NCBI GenBank assembly: GCA_003562775.1
Contig: PWTU01000538.1
Location: 1-64,000, forward strand
Length of the DNA: 64,000 bases
Source of the DNA: Ignavibacteriales bacterium
GTDB taxonomy: Bacteria; Bacteroidota; Ignavibacteria; T3Sed10-11
Direction: 5' to 3'
A model generated the notes under the pieces. It did no database searches and had not been told where the DNA came from. It was given only the letters and a program-made list of their open reading frames with translations. This document shows positions 47,697 to 57,702 of this stretch, one piece after another (position 1 is the first letter of the stretch; each line of letters opens with the position of its first letter). The translations under genes and the position numbers were made by a program.

Positions 47697-47924
47697 AGGC
47701 AGAGGTCGGAGGTCAGCGGGAAGGGTTGATATCGAGGGGAGGGGATTGGATGATTGGTTGATTGAGTGATTGCCTGGGTGCATGATTGCATGGATGCATG
47801 GCGGGTTGATGGAGACGTCCACCTGGGCGGAGTGGATGTGCGACGGAAAGGTGGGCTCCATCTCAGCGGAATCCGATTAGACGAGCGCGAGACCCCCTAC
47901 GCACTTCCCTCCCGTAGTCTCGCG
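47697..47924. other. Low-complexity intergenic region with a bulged hairpin next to clpB
   Basis: Nothing coding. The first 130 bases are purine-rich and full of GATT/GATG/GGTTG words resembling the tetranucleotide tract at 10389. At 47886-47924 CGCGAGA...TCTCGCG with an inner CTACG/CGTAG pair forms a strong hairpin just past the clpB stop on the minus strand. It lacks a T-run, so it may be an RNA-stabilising 3' structure or a factor-dependent end. Confidence 0.6.
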
Positions 47925-50534
47925 TTACTTAAACACAACCGCACCTCGTTCGTTTACATTAACCTCGATCGTATCCCCTTCGACGAACTTTCCCTCAAGT
48001 ATCCGGAGTGCAAGCGGGTTAGTAATGTGCTTCTGAATTACGCGCTTTAAAGGTCTGGCGCCGAATGAAGGATCGTAGCCGAGCTTGCCGATCCATTCTT
48101 TTGCATCGGGAGAAACCGTAAATCCTATGTTCTTATCGGCGAGCATCCTCTCGACATAGTTCAATTGCAAATCGACAATCTTGATAATTTCCTCCTGCGT
48201 CAGCGGCTGGAAGAGCACTATTTCATCGATGCGGTTGAGGAACTCCGGTCGAATCGTATCACGCAGCAACCGCATCAACTGAGAGCGAATATCGGCCATG
48301 ATATCGTCGCGGTTTTCCTCGTTCATCTCTCTCATTCGTTCCTGAATCAGGTGCGAGCCGATGTTCGACGTCATAATGACAATCGTATTTTTAAAGTTGA
48401 CGGTTCTTCCCTGGCTGTCGGTTAATCTGCCGTCGTCAAGCAATTGCAACAAAACATTAAATATCTCCGGATGCGCTTTTTCGATTTCATCGAGCAGCAC
48501 TACGGAATATGGCCGCCGACGGACCGGTTCGGTCAGTTGCCCTCCCTCTTCATATCCCACATAACCGGGAGGCGCTCCGATCAATCTCGTCACCGCAAAC
48601 TTCTCACTGTACTCAGACATATCGATGCGGACCATTGCCGATTCATCGTTGAACAGGAACTCTGCAAGCGCGCGGGCAAGCTCGGTTTTCCCGACGCCTG
48701 TCGTCCCGAGAAATATGAACGATCCGATCGGGCGGTTCTGATCCTGCAACCCCGCCCGCGATCTTCGAATAGCATTTGCAACGGCAGAGACCGCATCATC
48801 CTGTCCGATAACGCGTCGATGCAGCCGGCCTTCCAGATTCAGCAATTTTTCCCGGTCGCTTTCGAGCATCCGGTTAACCGGGATGCCGGTCCATCGCGCA
48901 ACTACCTCCGCAATGTCCTCCGCGTCGACTTCCTCTTTCAGCATCTTTATTTCTTTCTGTACTTCGGCAAGCTCTTCGGAGGTTTGTTTAATCTTTTTAT
49001 CGAGTTCGGTTATGGTACCATATCGCAATTCGGCAACTTTTCCGAATTCTCCCTCCCGCTCGTACCGCGCGGCATCGATTTTTGCCTGCTCGACCTGTTC
49101 CTTCATTGAGCGGAGATTTTGTATAAGTTTTTTCTCATGCTCCCAGTGTGATCGTAACCGGTTCCGTTCCTCGTTTAATCCGGACAGCTCGCGTGTGATC
49201 TCATCGAGACGATCTTTCGAATCCCGGTCTTTTTCACGCTTTACTGCCTCGCGCTCGATTTCAAGTTGTTTGATGCGCCGTTCAATATTGTCAAGTTCTT
49301 CAGGCATACTGTCTATCTCAATGCGCAGTTTCGACGCGGCTTCATCTATCAGATCTATCGCTTTATCGGGTAAAAACCTGTCGGATATGTAACGGTGACT
49401 GAGCTGTGCGGCTGCTACTATGGCGCCATCCGTTATATGAACCCCGTGATGTACTTCGTATCGCTCCTGCAAACCCCGGAGGATTGAGATGGTATCCTCG
49501 ACGGTCGGTTCACCGATAAAAACCGGTTGAAATCTTCGTTCAAGCGCCGGATCTTTCTCGATGTGCTTGCGATATTCATCAAGCGTTGTCGCCCCGATGG
49601 CGCGCAGCTCACCTTTTGCAAGCGCCGGCTTGAGCATATTAGCGGCATCGACGGAACCTTGTGCGGAACCTGCTCCAACGAGCGTGTGCAGCTCGTCGAT
49701 AAAGAGGATAATCTCTCCGTCGGATTCCTGGATCTCTTTTAACACGGCTTTCATACGCTCTTCAAATTGTCCCCGGAAACTCGTTCCGGCTACAAGCGTC
49801 CCCATATCGAGTGCAACAATGCGTTTCGTTCTCAAGCCATCGGGGACGTCGCCCTGTACAATACGGTGAGCGATGCCTTCGGCAATCGCCGTTTTACCGA
49901 CGCCCGGTTCACCGATAAGCACGGGATTATTTTTAGTACGTCTCGACAACACTTGCAGCACACGGCGGATTTCCTCATCGCGGCCGATTACCGGATCTAA
50001 TTTTCCGCGTCGTGCAAGTTCATTTAAATCCCGACCGTATTTCTCGAGTGCCTGGTACTTTTCTTCCGGATTCTGATCGGTTACACGGTGAGAACCTCGT
50101 ATTTCTCTCAACACTTTTAATACAGTGTCGTGCGATACACCCTGCGTGTTTAACAATCCCGATACGTCGCCGGCATCTTTTCCGGTCATTGCAAGCAGAA
50201 GATGCTCGAGACTGACGTATTCGTCTTTCAGGTTTCGCGCTTCTTTCATTGCGCTTTCCAGCACGGCACCGGTCGGTTGACTGACGTATAGATTGCCAAG
50301 CCCTGCACCCGATACCTTCGGCAGTTTTTCGATCAACTCATTGGTCTTAATTTTTAAATGGTCGATGTTTGCACCGATCTTTCTCAAAATGGACGCAGTT
50401 ACCCCTTCACTATCCTGCAGCATTGCCGCAAAGATGTGTACCGGCTCTATTGCCTGATTACCGTAACTCGAGGCAATCTCCTGTGCCTGCTGTACGGTTT
50501 CCTGGGATTTATATTTTAATTTGTTCATATTCAT
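47925..50534 (-). CDS. clpB: ATP-dependent disaggregase ClpB
   Basis: 869 residues, the normal length. N-terminal Clp_N repeats ([28 protein letters not shown] leads into NBD1), Walker A1 [13 protein letters not shown], the coiled-coil M-domain ([20 protein letters not shown] through [19 protein letters not shown]) and Walker A2 [17 protein letters not shown]. The M-domain identifies ClpB over ClpA/C. It threads aggregated proteins with DnaK. It follows dnaK on the same strand after 212 bases containing a terminator, and AGGTGA precedes the ATG. Confidence 0.97.
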   Translation of the reverse strand: MNMNKLKYKSQETVQQAQEIASSYGNQAIEPVHIFAAMLQDSEGVTASILRKIGANIDHLKIKTNELIEKLPKVSGAGLGNLYVSQPTGAVLESAMKEARNLKDEYVSLEHLLLAMTGKDAGDVSGLLNTQGVSHDTVLKVLREIRGSHRVTDQNPEEKYQALEKYGRDLNELARRGKLDPVIGRDEEIRRVLQVLSRRTKNNPVLIGEPGVGKTAIAEGIAHRIVQGDVPDGLRTKRIVALDMGTLVAGTSFRGQFEERMKAVLKEIQESDGEIILFIDELHTLVGAGSAQGSVDAANMLKPALAKGELRAIGATTLDEYRKHIEKDPALERRFQPVFIGEPTVEDTISILRGLQERYEVHHGVHITDGAIVAAAQLSHRYISDRFLPDKAIDLIDEAASKLRIEIDSMPEELDNIERRIKQLEIEREAVKREKDRDSKDRLDEITRELSGLNEERNRLRSHWEHEKKLIQNLRSMKEQVEQAKIDAARYEREGEFGKVAELRYGTITELDKKIKQTSEELAEVQKEIKMLKEEVDAEDIAEVVARWTGIPVNRMLESDREKLLNLEGRLHRRVIGQDDAVSAVANAIRRSRAGLQDQNRPIGSFIFLGTTGVGKTELARALAEFLFNDESAMVRIDMSEYSEKFAVTRLIGAPPGYVGYEEGGQLTEPVRRRPYSVVLLDEIEKAHPEIFNVLLQLLDDGRLTDSQGRTVNFKNTIVIMTSNIGSHLIQERMREMNEENRDDIMADIRSQLMRLLRDTIRPEFLNRIDEIVLFQPLTQEEIIKIVDLQLNYVERMLADKNIGFTVSPDAKEWIGKLGYDPSFGARPLKRVIQKHITNPLALRILEGKFVEGDTIEVNVNERGAVVFK

Positions 50535-50561
50535 GGTTAATCACCTGACGTGTCCTTTACA

Positions 50562-50621
50562 AAAAACTTGCCCGGCACGTTCAGTATTTATATTCTCTCT
50601 CATACGACGCGTGCCGGGCAA
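50562..50621 (-). terminator. Intrinsic terminator after dnaK
   Basis: On the minus strand a 12-base stem TTGCCCGGCACG (50610-50621 complement) pairs with CGTGCCGGGCAA, with a 30-base loop, and is followed by TTTTTTG. It lies 126 bases past the dnaK stop and 28 bases before clpB begins, so it would separate the two chaperone transcripts or attenuate read-through into clpB. Confidence 0.75.
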
Positions 50622-50746
50622 ATAAAACATAATAATAGCGGCTCCACACACACCTTGAGAGCGATCTACACAACTCTCATGGTACGTTGGCAACCGTTAT
50701 TCATTACTATTAACCGTTAATAACCGTTATTAACTGTTAGATTACA

Positions 50747-52687
50747 TTAGTTATTCTTCTGCTTATCCTTATCGTCCACTACTTCGTAGTCGGCATCTTC
50801 GACATCGTCTTTGGTTTCTTTGTCTCCCGGTTCTTGTTGTTGTTGTTGATCGCCGGGTTGATCTTGTTGTCCTTCGCCTTCAGCCGATGCCTGTTGATAC
50901 ATCTTTGTCGATGCTTCGTTCCACTTTTCGTTAAGCTCTTCCATTGCTTTCTTTATTTCATCCACACTACCTGTCTTCTGTACCTCTTCGAGCTTACCTA
51001 CCGCTTTTTCTATGTCCTCTTTGGTGGAGGCATCGAGCTTTCCTTCGAACTCCTTGATTTGTTTTTTAGTCTGATAAACAAGATTGTCCGCCTGGTTCCG
51101 CGTTTCAATTTCTTCACGCCGTTTTTTGTCTTCCTCTGCATGCTGCTCGGCGTCATTCTTCATCTTTTCGATTTCCTCCTGCGACAGGCCGCTTGAGGAG
51201 GTAATACGAATGCTTTGCTCTTTGTTTGTCGCTTTGTCTTTCGCAAAGACATTCAGTATGCCGTTCGCATCTATGTCGAATGTTACTTCTACCTGCGGAA
51301 CACCGCGCGGTGCAGGCGGAATACCGTCAAGATGGAAGCGTCCTAGCGTACGATTGTCTCTTGCCATTTCACGCTCACCCTGCAGGACGTGTATCTCGAC
51401 CGACGTCTGGTTATCCGATGCAGTCGAGAATATTTCGCTCTTGCGGGTCGGTATTGTCGTGTTGGCGGTAATCAACTTGGTCATCACACCGCCGAGCGTT
51501 TCGATGCCGAGCGAAAGCGGCGTTACGTCGAGCAACAGTACATCGCTCACATCACCCGATAACACACCGCCCTGAATTGCCGCACCGATCGCTACCACCT
51601 CATCGGGATTGACGCCTTTATGCGGATCTTTCCCGAATAGTTCTTTTACAACTTCCTGTACTTTCGGTATTCGGGTCGAACCGCCGACGAGAATTACTTC
51701 ATCAATATCGGATGGTTGCAATCCGGCGTCTTTTAATGCTTTCTTGCAAGGTTCAATCGTACGTTCAATCAGGTCTTCAACAAGCTGTTCAAACTTGGAT
51801 CGTGTAATGGTCATTTGCAAGTGTTTCGGACCTTCCTGCGTCGCCGTAATAAAGGGCAGATTCACATCGGTCTGACTTGATGAAGACAGCTCGGTTTTTG
51901 CTTTTTCTGCAGCTTCTTTCAATCGCTGCAGCGCCATGGCGTCTTTTCGCAAATCGACACCTTCTTGCTTTTTAAATTCATCGGCGATGTAATCGACGAG
52001 ACGCTGATCGAAATCATCACCGCCGAGATGTGTGTCGCCGTTTGTAGATTTGACTTCGAACACACCATCGCCCAATTCCAATATGGATATATCAAATGTA
52101 CCGCCGCCGAGGTCGAACACCGCGATCTTTTCATCTTTGCCTTTTTTATCGAGGCCATATGCAAGCGATGCCGCCGTCGGTTCGTTTATGATGCGGCGTA
52201 CATTCAAGCCGGCAATTTCGCCTGCTTCTTTTGTTGCCTGCCGTTGAGCGTCATTAAAATACGCAGGTACGGTAACAACCGCGTCGGTGATCTTTTCACC
52301 GAGATGATCTTCGGCAGTTTGTTTCATCTTCTGCAATACCATAGCACTGATTTCCGGCGGCGAATACACCCGGTCGCCTATCTTAACCCGTGCGGTATTG
52401 TTGTCGCCTTTGACAACTTCGTACGGTACAAGTTCAATTTCGTGCTGTACCTCATTATAAAATCTCCCCATAAATCTTTTAATCGACGAGATTGTATTTT
52501 TTGAATTAGTAACCGCCTGCCGTTTTGCGGCCTGACCGACCAACCGCTCGCCATTTTTGGTAAATGCAACAACCGAGGGTGTCGTTCTGCCGCCTTCGGC
52601 ATTCGTGATCACAACCGGATCGTTTCCCTCCATTACCGATACGACACTATTGGTTGTACCTAAATCTATTCCGATTATTTTACCCAT
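50747..52687 (-). CDS. dnaK: Chaperone DnaK (Hsp70)
   Basis: 646 residues. ATPase domain: [52 protein letters not shown] and [13 protein letters not shown]; substrate domain from [17 protein letters not shown]; lid and a Gln/Asp-rich disordered tail ending DDKDKQKNN. It refolds nascent and damaged proteins with DnaJ and GrpE, neither of which is adjacent. AAAGGAG precedes the ATG. A sigma-54-like element lies about 70 bases upstream. Confidence 0.98.
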   Translation of the reverse strand: MGKIIGIDLGTTNSVVSVMEGNDPVVITNAEGGRTTPSVVAFTKNGERLVGQAAKRQAVTNSKNTISSIKRFMGRFYNEVQHEIELVPYEVVKGDNNTARVKIGDRVYSPPEISAMVLQKMKQTAEDHLGEKITDAVVTVPAYFNDAQRQATKEAGEIAGLNVRRIINEPTAASLAYGLDKKGKDEKIAVFDLGGGTFDISILELGDGVFEVKSTNGDTHLGGDDFDQRLVDYIADEFKKQEGVDLRKDAMALQRLKEAAEKAKTELSSSSQTDVNLPFITATQEGPKHLQMTITRSKFEQLVEDLIERTIEPCKKALKDAGLQPSDIDEVILVGGSTRIPKVQEVVKELFGKDPHKGVNPDEVVAIGAAIQGGVLSGDVSDVLLLDVTPLSLGIETLGGVMTKLITANTTIPTRKSEIFSTASDNQTSVEIHVLQGEREMARDNRTLGRFHLDGIPPAPRGVPQVEVTFDIDANGILNVFAKDKATNKEQSIRITSSSGLSQEEIEKMKNDAEQHAEEDKKRREEIETRNQADNLVYQTKKQIKEFEGKLDASTKEDIEKAVGKLEEVQKTGSVDEIKKAMEELNEKWNEASTKMYQQASAEGEGQQDQPGDQQQQQEPGDKETKDDVEDADYEVVDDKDKQKNN

Positions 52688-52756
52688 GTAAAGTCACTCC
52701 TTTCGTTTTTGAAATTCTATATTTATGCGTATTTTTCCAATCGCTTACATAGAGTC

Positions 52757-52771
52757 ACAAAGTTCGTGCCA
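52757..52771 (-). promoter_or_regulatory. Sigma-54 (-24/-12) promoter-like element for dnaK
   Basis: On the minus strand TGGCAC (complement of 52766-52771), five bases, TTGT (complement of 52757-52760). It has the same form as the elements at 24691, 26807 and 29914. The predicted start near 52745 leaves about 58 bases of leader. No heat-shock sigma-32 or CIRCE site was evident between it and the ATG. Confidence 0.6.
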
Positions 52772-52985
52772 AGTATTGCCAAATCCGATAAGTTGTTATT
52801 TTTAAAGAATTTAAAGAAATAAACGAAGCAATTATTCGATTTCATTGTTCAGCCAATATGGCACCAAATCCGCGACTATGTCAGGTGGGTTCTTTAAGTA
52901 TAGACAAAATAGCAGTTTACCCTTTGATTTAGAATCTTTTTGGTTTTATATTGAATATAATTTATGTAACTTACCACAGCAAGCA

Positions 52986-53783
52986 ATGACACCATCACAA
53001 AATATTGTGCAGGGCTTAAAAACCGGGATTTTCGGAAAAAAAATATTTACATTTGAAACAATCGATTCAACAAATACCTGTGCACGTCTGCTTGCTGAAA
53101 GCGGTGTCGAGGAAGGAACTGTTGTCTATGCCGAAGAACAGTCCGCCGGAAGAGGAAGATTAAAACGGAAATGGCATTCTACGAAAGGTGAGAATCTTTT
53201 ATTCTCTGTTATTTTTACTCCGGACTTCAAAGAACGCCGTTATTATCTTATTCCGCTACTAGCTGCGGTCGCTATCATAGAAGGAATAAGAAAATGCGTA
53301 CCGGCCTGCCCGGTAGTGGTAAAATGGCCCAATGATATTCTCCTCGAATCGGGGGAAAAAATCGGCGGCATTCTAACTGAGTTTACCCGAACCTATGATG
53401 GCAAACTGAGAGTTATTGCCGGTATCGGGTTAAATGTGAATCAGACGAGATTTCCTGAAAATCTTAAAACTCGTGCTTCTTCCATACAGTTGTCTGCAGG
53501 CAAGAAAGTAGATCGTTTCTTCATACTGCGTGAAATTCTGTCGGGAATAGAAAAGTATTATAACGTCTTACAAAATCCGGATAAAAGAGATATGGTTGTT
53601 GAACGCTGGCGTTCATATTGTACGATGTTCAATAAACCGGTCAGCGTACAATTAGGCGCCGCCGAGCATACCGGCATATGCAGAGATATAGACGATGATG
53701 GTGCATTGCTTATTGAAAATAAAAACGGTGAAATACTTCGAATAGTAGCCGGGGATGTAACATCGGTTGCATTCAATTCTTAA
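52986..53783 (+). CDS. birA: Biotin--[acetyl-CoA carboxylase] ligase
   Basis: 265 residues from ATG 52986, where the conserved FTFETIDSTNTCARLLAE block starts 20 residues in. Motifs: AEEQSAGRGRLKRKWHS (biotinyl-AMP loop), VKWPNDILLESGEKIGGILTE and GIGLNVN. The C-terminal domain is the usual small beta barrel. It lacks the repressor HTH, so it is a ligase only. A longer frame opens to 52845 but the added region has low coding quality. Followed 17 bases later by coaX, a pairing seen in many bacteria. Confidence 0.92.
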   Translation: MTPSQNIVQGLKTGIFGKKIFTFETIDSTNTCARLLAESGVEEGTVVYAEEQSAGRGRLKRKWHSTKGENLLFSVIFTPDFKERRYYLIPLLAAVAIIEGIRKCVPACPVVVKWPNDILLESGEKIGGILTEFTRTYDGKLRVIAGIGLNVNQTRFPENLKTRASSIQLSAGKKVDRFFILREILSGIEKYYNVLQNPDKRDMVVERWRSYCTMFNKPVSVQLGAAEHTGICRDIDDDGALLIENKNGEILRIVAGDVTSVAFNS

Positions 53784-53800
53784 TAATCAGGATGATAAAA

Positions 53801-54580
53801 ATGTTTCTTGCAATTGACATTGGTAACACACACACTTCATTTGCGATATATAAAGAGGACAACCTCCTCGGTCACTGGCGGGTAACGAGCATTATCTCCA
53901 GAACCGAGGATGAGATCGCAGTGCAGGTCGGTTTTTTCTGTGAACACATCGGAATAAAATTATCCGAACTCACGGCGGTTGGAATCAGTTCGGTGGTTCC
54001 CAATCTTACCATTGCAGCCCAGCGAATGGCGGAGAAATACGTCGATAGTAACGAATTGATGGTAATAGGTTCACATAGCGACACCGGTATGCCGATACTT
54101 TACGACGATCCCGCGGCGGTCGGTGCCGACAGAATTTGTAATGCAGTCGCCGGTTTTAAAAAATACGGCGGGCCGCTTATCATTATCGACTTCGGTACGG
54201 CCAATACGTTCGATGTGATATCAAAGAAGGGAGAATACCTCGGCGGCATTATTTCTCCCGGATTGGAGACCTCCGCCGCCGATCTACACCGACGTGCTGC
54301 ACGCTTACCAAAGATCGAGCTTGAGTTCCCCGACAAAATTATCGGGACCAACACCGTCGAAAGCATGAAAGCAGGGATAATGTTTAGCGCCGTAGACAGC
54401 ATCAACGGAATAGTGCACCGCATACGTGAGGAACTCAAAGAAAATGCACGGGTAATTGCAACCGGCGGTTATGCATCCATTATTGCAAGCCGGACATCGG
54501 TCATTGAAGATGTTGAACCGACCCTTGTTCTCGATGGCGTGCGGTTAATTTTTAATATATGTAAATCGAAGACCCGGTAG
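53801..54580 (+). CDS. coaX: Type III pantothenate kinase
   Basis: 259 residues from ATG 53801, chosen over 53792 because AGGA lies 8 bases upstream. ASKHA-type motifs: LAIDIGNTHTSFAIY (P-loop equivalent), GADRICNAVAGF, IIIDFGTANTFDVI and GGIISPGLETSAADLHRRAARLP, and ATGGYASII near the C-terminus. It phosphorylates pantothenate in the first step of coenzyme A synthesis and requires a monovalent cation. Operon with birA. Confidence 0.95.
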   Translation: MFLAIDIGNTHTSFAIYKEDNLLGHWRVTSIISRTEDEIAVQVGFFCEHIGIKLSELTAVGISSVVPNLTIAAQRMAEKYVDSNELMVIGSHSDTGMPILYDDPAAVGADRICNAVAGFKKYGGPLIIIDFGTANTFDVISKKGEYLGGIISPGLETSAADLHRRAARLPKIELEFPDKIIGTNTVESMKAGIMFSAVDSINGIVHRIREELKENARVIATGGYASIIASRTSVIEDVEPTLVLDGVRLIFNICKSKTR

Positions 54581-54584
54581 CCGG

Positions 54585-55133
54585 TTACGATCCATATACC
54601 TGTGTATACAACGTAACAACTACCCGTAATCGTACCGGAGAACCGGATGATTGACCTGAAACACCGACGGTCACCGGCGGCAACGGCGATTGTCCGAGCA
54701 ACGACATTAGATAAGCGAATGTTTGGGAATTTACGTTCAGATACTGAGACACAGCTCCACCGAAAATGGATTGCTCGTTTGCAAAAACATTTACCGGTAT
54801 TTCCGATAAGGTAACAAGGTTCTGATTATCCAACCGTATCGACCCGGAGAGTAAGAGATCTTCCGGCGTGCCCGGCAATTTATCGATCTGTAAGGTTATA
54901 TTAAAAACCGTTATTGAGTCAATAGACACATCGATATCATCAAGGAGCCTATCGAGATCCATTTGATCATATTGCTCGGTTTCACTGAATGACGTTCCAT
55001 CCACGTCAATTTCAATTACGGCGCTCACCGGTGAACCGTCAAAAATAAACGGGTTTACGGAGACATCGCATCCTCCCCAAAATATCATGGTAACGGCGAG
55101 TATACCGACTATATAATAACTGAAGCGATTCAT
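54585..55133 (-). CDS. Lipoprotein of unknown function
   Basis: 182 residues from ATG 55133, with AAGGA 8 bases upstream; an in-frame ATG at 55148 is weaker. Lipobox FWGGC, then alternating hydrophobic residues in a beta-rich domain with VSAVIEIDVDGTSFSETE, SITVFNITLQIDKLPGTPEDLLLSGSIRL and PPVTVGVSGQSSGSPVRLRVVVTLY. Nothing catalytic is visible. It follows the DUF6588-like gene by 26 bases, so the two likely form an envelope operon. Confidence 0.75.
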   Translation of the reverse strand: MNRFSYYIVGILAVTMIFWGGCDVSVNPFIFDGSPVSAVIEIDVDGTSFSETEQYDQMDLDRLLDDIDVSIDSITVFNITLQIDKLPGTPEDLLLSGSIRLDNQNLVTLSEIPVNVFANEQSIFGGAVSQYLNVNSQTFAYLMSLLGQSPLPPVTVGVSGQSSGSPVRLRVVVTLYTQVYGS

Positions 55134-55159
55134 TGTGTATTCCTTCAAATTCTAAATGA

Positions 55160-56065
55160 TTAGATTCCCAGACCGATGCCTGCGCTTAATACGGTAACCT
55201 TACCCACACTTATATCGGCGTGGAGAAAAATCGTACCAAGTGAGAAAGCTGCCCCTGCTGTCGTTCGGAACTTATTTTCAGTTTTAAAGTTGAGAGATAC
55301 ATTACGATCTCCCGACGTTAATGGCCCGGTGTATGTATACGATAAAGTCACGTCAGTTGATTCATACTGTAAACCGCCGTAAAGGGTTAACACAAGAAAC
55401 GTCTTGCTTGCCTGCACTGAAACGGCAGTCGCTTTTGTATCAAGATATTCGCCGACGGATAATGTTTGATAAAAAACACCTGCAGCGATATCGATAGGAA
55501 TTAGTGGAAGATACTGGCTGACACTATGTCGAATACCGATACCAAATAGTTTTACTTCGGGGAAATCGTCCACGGATGGTATCGGGAGATATCGAATTGT
55601 TGCCTGTGTCCCGAAAAAATCGCCTATCGTTACCTGCGGTACGGCAAATGGTATAATACGGGTATCGATCTGGCCGTTTTGAAATCTATATTTCGCACCT
55701 GCCGGGTGAGAAACAACTGAACCGTCGCCGCCGAAAATGGTAGCAGTCTCCACCGGCTCTTGCGTAAACGGTTCGGGGGGAGTTGCCAGATATGTCTTCT
55801 CGTCGTCACCGATAAGCGTCCCCATACCGACTATCTGCAATCTGAACGTAAGCCCCGCTTTTCTTATACGTGCGGAGCCGGGAAACCCGGAATTGATATT
55901 GGCGCCAAAACCGTCGAGCAACGGTTGGATATATCCTTGTACGTTATCCGAAGAAAGTTGTTCAATGGCGTCATCGATCGGGTTTTGACTTTTCGACGGT
56001 ATTGCCAGAGCAACAAATAAAACAATGAGAATACTGCCTCGAACAACTCCATTACATATTTGCAT
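55160..56065 (-). CDS. DUF6588-like outer-membrane protein
   Basis: 301 residues from ATG 56065, which has an AGGAG site; an upstream ATG at 56122 has none. Signal peptide ending in PSKSQ, then NVQGYIQPLLDGFGANINSGF, the DUF6588 opening block, and a barrel-like body ending VTVLSAGIGLGI. The family is outer-membrane and typical of Bacteroidetes and relatives, which supports the taxonomic guess. Function unknown. Confidence 0.8.
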   Translation of the reverse strand: MQICNGVVRGSILIVLFVALAIPSKSQNPIDDAIEQLSSDNVQGYIQPLLDGFGANINSGFPGSARIRKAGLTFRLQIVGMGTLIGDDEKTYLATPPEPFTQEPVETATIFGGDGSVVSHPAGAKYRFQNGQIDTRIIPFAVPQVTIGDFFGTQATIRYLPIPSVDDFPEVKLFGIGIRHSVSQYLPLIPIDIAAGVFYQTLSVGEYLDTKATAVSVQASKTFLVLTLYGGLQYESTDVTLSYTYTGPLTSGDRNVSLNFKTENKFRTTAGAAFSLGTIFLHADISVGKVTVLSAGIGLGI

Positions 56066-56192
56066 AGTTACTCCTGTCTGTATATACCATAGGTATATAT
56101 TTAAATTAACATAAATAAACATTCATTTGCAAGTCAAACAAAAGTCCGGGATGTTAAGATTTTTGTTGTTCCGAATTGCCGGGCATCTTTAA

Positions 56193-57683
56193 TTAAAATC
56201 CAAACATTTTCACCGATGATTGGGCGAAGTCAACGAGATGTGGGAAATAGATGCCGAATAATATCGTTGGAATTAACAGTGCGAATACCAGTATCTTTGA
56301 GCTCACGCTAAACTCAATGGGTGACGTATCGCCCGGTGGTTCCACAAGAAACATATTTCTAAAAATGCGTACATAATAGAAAAGCGAAATGACCGTATTG
56401 ATCGCTGCAATCAGAACAAGCCCGTACCATCCAGCGCTTATCACGGCAGCGAACAGATAAAATTTCGCGATAAAACCGGCTGTTGGCGGGATTCCGGTAA
56501 GCGAAATGAGGAACACTGCCATTGCAACGCAAACCAGCGGCGCACGATAACCGAGACCCTTATAATCTTCGATATCTTCGGTATCGAGTTTATTCGAAAT
56601 TAGCATTGCGATATAAAATGCACCGAAGTTCATAAAAAGATACATAACAAAATACAACATCATCGATGCTATTCCCTGGTCTGTCAGTACGACCAATCCC
56701 ATAAGAATATAACCGGCATGCGCAATGCTCGAGTAGGCAAGCAAACGTTTGATATTATTCTGCCAGATTGCAACAAGATTACCGAGCGTCATCGTCAGCA
56801 CTGCCATCACGGCAAGAATAATATTCCACTGAAACCCGGCGATGATATCCCAGACGCCGGTCGTGGTGAGCAATTCGGTATCGATAAACGACACTTTAAA
56901 GAATCGTATCATCATCGCAAATCCTGCCGCTTTGGATGCAACGGCAAGGAAAGCGGTAATTGTTATCGGTGCACCCTCGTAGACGTCGGGCGACCAAAAA
57001 TGAAACGGCGCAACGGTCACTTTATAACCAAACCCTGCAATAATCAAAATACCAGCAGTAAGCAGCGCAAGCGGGCTGAAATTCCCCGCCTGCAATGCCG
57101 CATTGACGCCGTAGATATCGGTTGCACCTGTAATCCCATAGAGAATAGAAACGCCGTAAATTAACATGCCGGACGATATTGCGCCATATAATACGTACTT
57201 CAAAGATGCCTCGGCAGAATCCCGGGCGCGCTTTGTATAACCTGCAAGAATGTACGAGGCAACGCTGGTCAATTCCAGTGCAAGATACATCAACAATAAA
57301 TTGGTAGCGCCTGCCATAATGAACATACCGAGCATCATCGCCGTAATGAGCATGTAATATTCACCGATCCGCTTTTTGTTTGCATCGAGTTCACGGCACT
57401 TTATGGAGAAGAAAACTATAAAGAAACCGCTGAGGAGCAATACCACTTTAAAGAATATCGCGAACGGATCGACCGCCACCATATCGCTGAAGATGGATTC
57501 ATTGATTCCCATCTGGCGAAAGACGAATATTGATGTTACAACAAGCCCCGCGATCACGACATACGCGACGTTATGATTCCGTTCCTTGAGAATTAAATCG
57601 GCAATGATCGCAACGCAGAGCGTCACGGTGAGTGCGATCTCGGGCAGGAATAATTTTATACTTTCAAGAATATGTTCTGCCAT
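56193..57683 (-). CDS. nuoN: NADH-quinone oxidoreductase subunit N
   Basis: 496 residues, about fourteen membrane segments. The antiporter-like core shows the glutamate-bearing LALELTSVASYILAGY, GYKVTVAPFHFWSPDVYEGAP (conserved Lys and His) and LLAYSSIAHAGYILMGL. NuoN is a proton-pumping subunit of the membrane arm of complex I. Last gene of the visible cluster on this strand. Confidence 0.96.
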   Translation of the reverse strand: MAEHILESIKLFLPEIALTVTLCVAIIADLILKERNHNVAYVVIAGLVVTSIFVFRQMGINESIFSDMVAVDPFAIFFKVVLLLSGFFIVFFSIKCRELDANKKRIGEYYMLITAMMLGMFIMAGATNLLLMYLALELTSVASYILAGYTKRARDSAEASLKYVLYGAISSGMLIYGVSILYGITGATDIYGVNAALQAGNFSPLALLTAGILIIAGFGYKVTVAPFHFWSPDVYEGAPITITAFLAVASKAAGFAMMIRFFKVSFIDTELLTTTGVWDIIAGFQWNIILAVMAVLTMTLGNLVAIWQNNIKRLLAYSSIAHAGYILMGLVVLTDQGIASMMLYFVMYLFMNFGAFYIAMLISNKLDTEDIEDYKGLGYRAPLVCVAMAVFLISLTGIPPTAGFIAKFYLFAAVISAGWYGLVLIAAINTVISLFYYVRIFRNMFLVEPPGDTSPIEFSVSSKILVFALLIPTILFGIYFPHLVDFAQSSVKMFGF

Positions 57684-57702
57684 AATCTTCGTTAGTCAAA
57701 TG

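Noticed and set aside
48883-49392. 169-codon plus-strand frame in clpB
   Set aside because: Serine/arginine-rich antisense shadow of the coiled-coil M-domain.
52845-52985. N-terminal extension of the biotin ligase from TTG 52845
   Set aside because: No homology to ligase N-termini or an HTH, and AT-rich; the family normally begins near ATG 52986.
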